Shown here: positions 56,965 to 64,000 of the stretch, in pieces
Layout: each line of letters starts with the position of its first letter
Position numbering within the stretch: position 1 is the stretch's first letter
Origin: Thozetella sp. PMI_491
Taxonomy: Eukaryota > Ascomycota > Sordariomycetes > Chaetosphaeriales > Chaetosphaeriaceae
Assembly (NCBI GenBank): GCA_021432635.1
Contig: MU270019.1
Coordinates: forward strand, 1,547,672 to 1,611,671
Direction of reading: 5' to 3'
Length of the DNA stretch: 64,000 nt
The notes under the pieces: generated by a model
What the model was told of the DNA's origin: nothing
Databases searched by the model: none
What the model saw: only the letters and a program-made list of their open reading frames with translations
Made by a program: the position numbers and the translations under genes

Positions 56965-58119
56965 TTAAACGTCACTATAGAGCACCACTTTCCCTTGCCC
57001 CAGAGATCCATCCCACATCTGCATCCAAACCCAGGCCCGACCTGCCTCCCCCCAAAGTAGACCGAATGAGTCCCAATCTTTTTCAAAAGACCCATCCGCC
57101 ACGCCGTCTCTTACCAGCTCGGGTATCGCCAGAGCGAGAAAGTGGTCTCGCTGATCCGAGTCCAGAGCTAGTGCGTTGCCAATAATTCCGTGGCAGATGT
57201 TGGGCTCCTTAATCAAGAGACCTCTCTCCCACGTCAATCTCCTCCCCAGCGCGATTGCCGCGTCGATCTGCCACTGGACTGCTGGGAAGTACGGCCGAAT
57301 GGCTAGAAGCGACACGATGAAACCAGGAGCGCCGTGGCAGAACTGTACCAGCCCGATTTCCTTACCGTCTACCACCGGCCAGTTGCCCTCCGTGTTCTGT
57401 TGGCCCAGTAATGTTACCAGCTTATTCTCTAGCTTGGGCGCGTAGCTGGGGTCGCTCAAGACTATTTGCGTCAGAATGCCAATTTCTCCATGCACCGTAC
57501 CGAGGTACTGGCGGCCGTCCCAGACCCACGGCTGTTGGGACATGATGGTCTCTATGAGCGACGTGATGACAACTTCGATGGCGGGAGCCAGGTGCGGAAG
57601 CCCCTGCCGCATCACTCGCAAGAGGTAAAGTGCACCGGCACGGCCCTTAAGCCATTCGGAATAGGATGGATCCGTCTCGAGGGCGACGAGTGCGTCGAGG
57701 ATCCTCAGCGCGTGGCCGTCGTCCTGATATAGGCACGCTTTGATTGTGTAGGAGGCGAGGTACTCGTTGGTGATTCCGCAGCTTGTATCGAGCAGCGGAG
57801 GGACCGAGTCCTGGCCCAGCTCGATATACGCCTTGCACCAGTCCACTGGCTTCTTGCCGCTGATGTCGAGATCGGGATGCGCTCTGGAGAGCGTCCAGAA
57901 GAAGTAGGCGGCAGAGGTAGGGCCAAGAAACAGACCGCGATATACCTGGCCGCGAAATGGTGACGCCCATGGAAGCGTGGGTGGGCAGTCTCGGACCAGC
58001 CGTGCCGCGGACTCTAGGAGGTATTGTCTTGGGTTTTGGGGTCGGAGGCAAGCCACCCCGACATTATCAAAGAACCGCTTGCCCGCCGCCGTGGGCATTT
58101 GGTAGGGATTAACAGCCAT
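56965..58119 (-). CDS. LanC-like protein
   Basis: Single exon, 384 aa. The alpha-toroid fold of the lanthionine-synthetase-C-like family is indicated by repeated Gly-containing helices and by the zinc-binding residues Cys261 in QFCHGAPGF, and Cys309-His310 in NICHGIIGN. YLGTVHGEIGILT matches the HGxxG motif around residue 210. Bacterial LanC closes thioether rings in lantibiotics; eukaryotic LanC-like proteins bind glutathione or modify phosphorylated peptides, and fungal ones are little studied. No precursor peptide or dehydratase is near. It lies 371 bp downstream of a cyanuric-acid-hydrolase-like gene on the same strand. Function here is unknown. Confidence 0.85.
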   Translation of the reverse strand: MAVNPYQMPTAAGKRFFDNVGVACLRPQNPRQYLLESAARLVRDCPPTLPWASPFRGQVYRGLFLGPTSAAYFFWTLSRAHPDLDISGKKPVDWCKAYIELGQDSVPPLLDTSCGITNEYLASYTIKACLYQDDGHALRILDALVALETDPSYSEWLKGRAGALYLLRVMRQGLPHLAPAIEVVITSLIETIMSQQPWVWDGRQYLGTVHGEIGILTQIVLSDPSYAPKLENKLVTLLGQQNTEGNWPVVDGKEIGLVQFCHGAPGFIVSLLAIRPYFPAVQWQIDAAIALGRRLTWERGLLIKEPNICHGIIGNALALDSDQRDHFLALAIPELVRDGVADGSFEKDWDSFGLLWGEAGRAWVWMQMWDGSLGQGKVVLYSDV

Positions 58120-58490
58120 GCTGGTTCCAAATTAAGGAGAAGCCTCCTGATGTCGCCCGAGATGCTCACACCGAACAAGGAAGAACGAATAGGCGCCTCG
58201 CATAGCCCAGCGGCAAATTTCAACCCCTCAGCTGTGCAACTTTGCGCGAACGCCACGTGTCGGCGTATGCAGTGCACTTTGGGCAGGCTTACGTCGCACA
58301 CTATCTCGGCACAAGCCCCACCTACAATATAGCTACGATCTAGTGGGGTTTCTTGGCAGCAAGAGTTTATGTCGATAAGCAGGTAGATAGTATTGATAAA
58401 GCGGGCAAGGTAAAGAAAGGATGGCGCAGCGGGCCCGACGAAAACACCTTCACCACCTTTGACACGCTATTATCAATATGTGCTAGCAAG
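58120..58490. other. Intergenic between two minus-strand genes
   Basis: This 371-bp spacer contains the LanC-like promoter and the cyanuric-acid-hydrolase-like 3' UTR. No gene seen. Confidence 0.6.
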
Positions 58491-59587
58491 TCAACAACGA
58501 TATATCACAGACAGGCTGCCACCGCCGGGCGGTCCTTGGCCCTCAGCTCCCCCGCTGACATACACTTGCGTGTCGCCGGTGATACCTGCGATAAGCCCGC
58601 CGACCGCGGCTCTAGCATGCCGAGTGCTCTGTATATCGCTGTCGACGTTCATTGTGTGGCGGTTGCCACGGATGACGCCGGAAGGGTCTGCCTCCGCCTT
58701 GGCGAATACCTGGATTACCTCTCCATTTTCCTTGCGGACAGTTTCGAGACAGTCAAGCAAGGCCTTCGCGTCTATGGCGTCTTTCATGTACCCGGAAACG
58801 ATCCGCAGACCTCCTTCGCACTGTGGTGAAGACGCGAGAAGCAGAATGTGGTTGTCTTCGAGCTCTGCGCCTGAGCTGCAGCTGGCCTTCGCTGACCAGA
58901 TATGGTCTTCAGTTGAATTCCCATTGATTGCAGCATCCATCTGATCGACGGAGATTTCCCCTAGAGCAGCGGCTATTCCTACCGCGCTGGCATACCGAGA
59001 CTTTGCCATCGAATCGTAAGTGTCGGTCGTGATTGGAATGTGCCCGGCCCTCCTGATAGCCGAAATCTTCTCCGAGGTGAGCAGCGGGCATTTTATGAGG
59101 ACCAAATGAACGCTGTCAATCCCCACCCCGGCTTCTTCCACCATCTGCTGAACCGTCGTCATAACTTGCTTAGCATGCTCTACAGTCCCGATCTCGACTG
59201 GTTCGAGCAGTCGAGTTCGACCAACTGATGCCCGGAGAGCACTAGTGCCCGCGAGGCTGTCATCTTTGATGATAAAGGTGAGATGGGGGCCCAAGACGCC
59301 TTCGGTGCCTCCAGAAAAGACCGTTACAGCAGATTCGGGCAAAAGAGGCTCCCATACAGTGGCCGACAGAGTACGCGAGAAGTCATTGACGCACCCATTG
59401 CCTTGGAGAAGGTGAGTTAGGATTGGGTATTTAGGACTACGGGAAAGCTAGGAGGAAGGTCACCTTCTGTCTTGCCAGCTAGCGCCAGAACTTGATCTGT
59501 TCTGTAGCCCGCCTTCTGCAGCTGCCTCAATGGCGTCACATCGGCCGGCGAAGAAGTTCCAAACTTGAGGACATTGACAGCGAACAT
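58491..59587 (-). CDS. Cyanuric acid hydrolase / barbiturase family protein
   Basis: Two exons (59587-59464 and 59401-58491) give 344 aa. The 62-nt intron has GTGACC and CCAAG. It opens cyclic imides by hydrolysis. The family has threefold internal symmetry with three Ser-Lys pairs, all present: Lys39 (ALAGKTEGNG) with Ser71 (FSGGTEG), Lys145 (LVLIKCPLL) with Ser218 (CSSGAELE), and Lys276 (FAKAEADPSG) with Ser324 (VSGGAEGQGPP). The block DSDIQSTRHARAAVGG is diagnostic. The family is mainly bacterial with scattered fungal members, so ancient transfer is possible, but the gene has a typical fungal intron and no foreign composition is obvious. Cyanuric acid and barbiturate are both candidate substrates; sequence alone does not decide. 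Confidence 0.88.
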
Positions 59588-60148
59588 GAGGGGCTCGTGG
59601 CTAGTTCAAACATTAGACATGCCCAAACCAGTGTTATTGTAGCTCGTACAGTGAAAATTGCTTTGTAGGGTGCTGTTGTGTGTAAGATGTCAAGCTGCAC
59701 GTTCGGACATCGGCACTCTCCGGCGAAAATGGTGAGCGATAAGGTAAGATAGGAGAGTGATTATTAAGTAGAATGCCTGGGGTCATGCTTGGCTGGGGCC
59801 ATCTGCATGTTCCTCCCCCGACGAAAGTAATCCAATAAGAAGTTAGCATAACAACGTAGTAAGGCTTGTAATAGCCAAGATAAATCTTTTTCTATTTCTA
59901 CTCAACCCTAACTTTCTGTGTCTTATAGGGAATCTAATGCCTTTGAGAAGCAAGCAAACTCGCCAATCCGTATTTATTTTTAACTATCTGCATTGCTCTT
60001 TCGGAAATTTGCCATTAGAGCTACCACCCACCACGCCGTTTAGGTTTGGACCTCTAGTTCTCATCTACACCTGCAGCTCGCGCACGTCCTAATAGCTTAA
60101 TGTACGGCTGCTTTGTGCATCCTCATATTCATATAGGTTGGAATAGGT
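59588..60148. other. Intergenic
   Basis: A 561-bp AT-rich spacer. It contains the cyanuric-acid-hydrolase-like promoter and the 3' UTR of the triple-WSC gene. Confidence 0.6.
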
Positions 60149-61699
60149 TCAGAACAACCCACGCACTGTTTGAGGATAGCACCAAGCCAAAAAGGTAACC
60201 ACAAGAGTCGGTATCCCAAGTCCCAGTCCCACTCCCAACGCGATGTTTCTGTCCGAGTTTGAGTCTGAGTTTGAATTCGAATTAGAACTGTCTGTCGAAC
60301 CTCCATTGCTGCTTGTGGTTGTACTTGGTGGCGAAGATACCACTGTAGCCGTCTGGCTGTAGATATTTATACGCCAAAGGCTCCCGCAGATCTCTTTTGT
60401 ATTTCCAACGCAAGGGAAGATGCAGTCTTCCTTAGAGGCGCTAGCTAGGTTGTTCGCTAGACTATTGCCGCAGTAGCAATTGTTAGCAGCCTCTACGCCA
60501 AATATAGTATAAGAATTCTGGACACAGCTAGATTTCTCGTCAGTGACGCTTCACAAAGAGAGTACTGAGTCAACTTACAAACTCTGACAGTAGGACACAC
60601 CCACAACATTTCCACCTATATTAGACCCGGTGAGGATCCGGTTAGAGTCGTCACTCCAGCAGCCCAGGTTAGAGTATCCATCGGGTGATGCAGTAGTCGC
60701 TGCATTTGTTGTCTGCATGGTCGTTTTTTGACTATACACATTTATACGCCAGATGCCCCCGCAGATTTCTTCGGTATTTCCGCGGCAAGCGATGGAGCAG
60801 TCTCCAGCATCCGCGCTGGCTGGACTATTCGCTGGATTATTTCCGCAATAGCAATTATTGGCAGCTTCTACGCCAAATATAGTATTGGACTGCTGAGAGC
60901 AGCTGCAAAATTTCAGTTAGTAATGTCTCGAGATTAAATATTTACTTGAGATATAACTCACAAGGTCTGGCAGCGTTGTATGTTCACATCCTCTCCACTT
61001 GTACTAGGGCCAGTGAGGATCCGCTTGGAGGCATCACTCCAGCAGCCCAAGTTGGAGTACCCATCTAGGGATGCCGTTGTTGCTGCTTGACTGGTCTGAC
61101 TATAGATGTTTATACGCCAGATACCCCCGCAGATTTCTGCGGTATTTCCGCGGCAAGCGAAGCTGCAGTCTCCAGTCTCCGCGCTGGCTGGACTATTCGC
61201 TGGATTATTTCCACAATAGCAATTATTAGCGGCTTCTACGCCAAATATAGTCTGAGATTGTTGAGAGCAACTGGATATTCTAGTTAATACCATGTTTACG
61301 CTTGGGCAATGCACGAGGCATAGCTTACAATGTCTGGCAGCGCTCTATATTTACGTCATCCCCACTTGTGCTAGAGCCAGTGAGGATGCGGCTAGATGCA
61401 TCACTCCAGCAGCCGAGGTTAGAGTAACCTGCCAGTGATGCAGTAGTGGGGCTGACTTCGCCATAGCTAGCGCGAGGGAATAGCCCCTTCGCGGCATCGG
61501 CTGCTGGGGGTGGTTCCAGACGGTCTTTGGTGCCGAGATCCTGGCCTTCGGTGTGCGGAAGAGCTGTAGGTTGGCTTGCGAAGGCGACTGGACGTTGTCT
61601 CAGGAGGCGGTTTGGCGGCTCTAAAACAAATGCCGTTGCAGTGAGGCAAAATGCAAACATCCAGAACGTCTGGCTCCAGTATCCTATCAGGAGAAGCAT
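60149..61699 (-). CDS. Membrane protein with three tandem WSC domains
   Basis: Four exons (61699-61329, 61270-60962, 60902-60579, 60527-60149) give 460 aa. ATG 61699 sits just before a signal peptide (MLLLIGYWSQTFWMFAFCLT); an ATG seven codons upstream is possible. Three WSC domains occupy about residues 92-180, 199-283 and 306-391, each containing GYSNLGCWSD, CYCGN and EICG. Each domain is split by a 51-59-nt phase-2 intron at the same place, just before the codons for C(S/V)QxS. A Ser/Asn/Asp spacer precedes a C-terminal membrane helix (LGVGLGLGIPTLVVTFLAWC) with a very short tail. It looks like a wall-stress-sensor-type glycoprotein but lacks a long cytoplasmic signalling tail. It is probably anchored and glucan-binding. 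Confidence 0.85.
60340..61440 (-). repeat. Three tandem WSC-coding repeat units of about 370-390 bp
   Basis: The marker segments TTTATACGCCA (about 60367, 60741, 61108) and CAGCC(C/G)A(A/G)GTT (about 60660, 61048, 61413) recur at spacings of about 365-390 bp. Each unit includes one WSC domain and its intron. Units 2 and 3 counted from the left are nearly identical over long blocks, pointing to recent tandem duplication inside the gene. Confidence 0.8.
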
Positions 61700-63159
61700 C
61701 TTGACGGCTCGGTAATGCAAGTGAGATCTCCAGGGAACAGAAAAGTTCGCAGTGCAGAGGCGGGAGCTCGATCCACATAAGAGGGTAGACTTCCACCAAT
61801 ACGTCTCTCTTCCTCCGCAAAGCCTGGTAGTTTGGGCGCCAATATTGGGGCACAGGCGTTGGAATATGCATGCAGTACCACGGACTGACGCATATTATCC
61901 ATGTCATACCCCTGTGACGTCCAACGCATCGATAACATCGCCGCGTTTGATTAGCTAGTGATAATATCTGATCGGGGTAGCTTCCTAAAAGTGTGCAAAG
62001 GCTCCGACAGCCTTGTGTAGAATGAGGCTATCGAATCCTAAAATGCAGTTTTTTTGCATCTCCGCGGCGGTTTTATCATACAGTATATCGCCGATCTGAT
62101 TGTTTGGTCAATCGATACCATATTCGGCACGTTGGACGCTGGCACAGAAACATTGCAGATGAAAAAGCGGAAATTAGAAGGCGTAAGGACACAAGGCTGC
62201 GTCAGCAGATGAGCCCGGATTAGTCTACGACGAAAGAAGACAGCGAAAATGGCAGTCTCGTCCTAGATAGCCATTTAACGAAGCAAGTTAGCCTGCATTA
62301 GGAACTTGGAGATTTAACTTCAGTACTGTAGGGAAATGGTAGAGCTGATATTCTGAGCTGTAAGTATAGTCCGGGTGTTGCTGTTTACCGCGTTGCCCTA
62401 GCTAGAATTGGCACTCACAAGGCTATCACATAATACGCTGTCATCAAACCAGCCCCTAGCATAGCTATAAGGGGGTACCCAGTTATAGGTTGGTTTCCGA
62501 TCTAGTCCTAGTATCCTGATTTTACACGCACTAACTTAGATCGTTGACTAGGCTCACACGGGCGTAGGTGGGCAATAGATACCAAATTCCGCTCTGCTGA
62601 ATCCTGCTGTCTTCACGTGGTAGGCCGTGTTAGCCTCACGTCCGATCGGTAACGAGTCGTATCCACGATCGTGTAGCGAATAGTGTCCGCGGGACCTCTT
62701 AAGAAGGTGAAATCCCGTATAATCCGGAACTTGCTCCTACAGCGAGAGCATTAAAGATGGTCTCGTTGTTTTGTACAGACTTATTGGTACAGACTAATCA
62801 GGCGAATGTAGAGCTCCGCCACATGACCAAGGACGCTTCGACAAAATTTCCGGAGTTCATTAGACCGCGGATCACTGGTACTGTTCCATAAACAGGATAT
62901 CACTCGCAAGCAGGTCAAAGGTACTAGAGTGTTGCCAAGTAAGTAAATTTACTATTAAGATCATAGTATCTCCTATGCATAGATATTATGTTATAAGGGA
63001 CAGTTAAAGTATAGCTAGATAATGGTACGCCCTATGTACTATGAGTAGTGACGACTGGCCGCATTTGGCTTGGCTTGGCTTAGGTAGTTGTTCAGAAGCG
63101 TCATACGTGACTTTCTTTGCCATATACCTGGGCACCATGATGCTAGGCTTGGCTATACA
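61700..63159. other. Intergenic
   Basis: A 1.46-kb spacer between the triple-WSC gene and the next minus-strand gene. It has stops in all frames and a short TTGGC(TTGGC) microrepeat near 63066. No gene is supported. Confidence 0.6.
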
Positions 63160-64000
63160 CTAGGTTCTGCAAAACGGGTATTCTGACCAAGAAAAAAAGT
63201 CGTTTCGAACTTGACCTGATGCGCCGGACGCAACAAGGTTGAATGTCTTTTGCGGTCCGACCGAGAGGACCTGGTACGAGAACGCGCCCTGGTAGAGAGA
63301 GTACCCCGAGCCGCCGACCTTTTGTGTTCTGGTCAGATTCACCGTGCTCAACTCGTAACGAGTGAGCAGCGACCCTGGTATATTAATCGGAGTTGGAACC
63401 TCGAGCTGAACGCTGTCAAACTTGAAGTCGTCGCGGGCCTGGAGGCATTGGCGTTAGCATAGATGCACCGTGAAATACTATCGGGCTTCTTGGTGCTCAC
63501 AGCAACAGTAATCTCCAAGGTATTGTTTGAATACTTGCTAAGAGGACCGACAAATGCAAGCCTAGTGCATGTTCCTGACGCCTGCGGGACGAGGACATCG
63601 GGGAACGGGAAGCCGAGTCCTTCGTTGTCGGCAACAGTTGTGTTGGAGCCCTCATCGATGCTTACGGAGAAAAAAGACACGCCCTCGGCAGTGGTTACAG
63701 TGGCGTTGAACAGATAAGTTGTGAAGCTTGGCATGCCGGGGTAGAGACCCGTCACCTCTAGCCCCTGCAGAGTGTATGCCGCAACCGAGCCTGCCGACAC
63801 CGGCTCGCCTGTCCGCGACAAAAGATGGACAGTGACACTCCGATCCGTTGGTGTAGATCCGTCGTCTAAGAGCCGTATCTCTCCGCTCACGTTCATGGTA
63901 CTGTTTTCATTGACCGCGACATTGAGATATCCAGGCTTTACCGCAATGGGCGTGATGATATCAGTTAGAGTCACGTCTGCTGGGACGGTATTGAGCATCC
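63160..64000 (-). CDS. C-terminal part of a secreted WSC/peroxidase-like protein (truncated by window edge)
   Basis: Two exons are visible, from the window edge to 63501 and 63438-63160, joined by a 62-nt intron (GTGAGC, branch GCTAACG, TCCAG) in phase 0. The text begins MLNTVPADVTLTDIITPIAV and continues with beta-sandwich repeats rich in Asn-glycosylation sites (for example NVSGEIRLL, TVAARDDFKF after splicing), ending YPFCRT. This resembles the C-terminal region of large fungal secreted proteins that combine a heme peroxidase domain with WSC domains. The catalytic part lies outside the window, so the assignment is tentative. It would be the third WSC-associated gene in 9 kb. Confidence 0.6.

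Noticed and set aside
56965-58119. Lantibiotic-type peptide cluster around the LanC-like gene
   Set aside because: No dehydratase, precursor peptide or dedicated exporter is present. Eukaryotic LanC-like proteins usually act outside such clusters.
60340-61440. CRISPR-like array
   Set aside because: The regular spacing comes from tandem WSC-coding units of about 370-390 bp, not short repeats with spacers.

Overview
This window is nuclear DNA of a filamentous ascomycete (Pezizomycotina, most likely Sordariomycetes). The evidence is short introns of about 50-150 nt with GCTAAC/GCTAAT-like branch points, long gene-poor spacers, an alpha-aminoadipate-type lysine gene (homoaconitase), and fungus-specific families: WSC, LysM, GH18, fungal S8 peptidases, BBE-type oxidases and DUF6594. 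I found 24 genes that I consider real or probable. One is truncated at each edge, and one further very small gene is doubtful. There are also two degraded coding stretches. I recognised no tRNA, rRNA or CRISPR array.

Layout. 0-12 kb: the 3' part of a fungal-specific transcription factor, a secreted PQQ-type beta-propeller protein, and a 13-exon homoaconitase gene (LYS4). 12-17 kb: a divergent pair, a secreted BBE-type FAD oxidoreductase and an AtuA/DUF4387 fusion. 17.5-25.5 kb: a second divergent pair, a 1514-residue membrane protein with C-terminal ankyrin repeats and a subtilisin-like (S8) protein with an intact Asp-His-Ser triad. This pair resembles intracellular defence or signalling proteins. 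25.5-27.9 kb: a gene-poor stretch with a C10/G5 hairpin and a 38-nt poly-G run. 27.9-34.4 kb: a dienelactone hydrolase, a SERAC1-like hydrolase with an apparently missing nucleophile, an intracellular GH18 chitinase, an F-box-like protein and a secreted two-LysM protein. The last two-hundred-residue LysM protein and the chitinase make a chitin-related neighbourhood.

34.4-45.2 kb: two single-pass membrane or surface proteins of unknown function, a 4-kb gene-free stretch and a CorA-type magnesium transporter. 45.2-49.5 kb: gene-poor DNA with decayed coding sequence, including a DUF6594 relic whose stop codon fits a RIP-type change. 49.5-64 kb: an AT-hook protein, a second dienelactone hydrolase, an alpha/beta hydrolase, a WSC-domain secreted protein, a LanC-like protein, a cyanuric acid hydrolase/barbiturase homologue, a membrane protein with three WSC domains made by internal tandem duplication, and the 3' end of a large secreted protein like the fungal WSC/peroxidase proteins.

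No single pathway links all the genes. The most unusual signals are three GC-AG introns in about 43 inferred introns, two of them in the S8 gene; one homoaconitase exon junction with no GT or GC donor; the two divergent gene pairs; the LanC-like/cyanuric-acid-hydrolase neighbourhood; and the young tandem WSC duplication that includes its introns. All gene models were deduced by reading frame, splice signals and family similarity recalled from memory. No database search or alignment was run.
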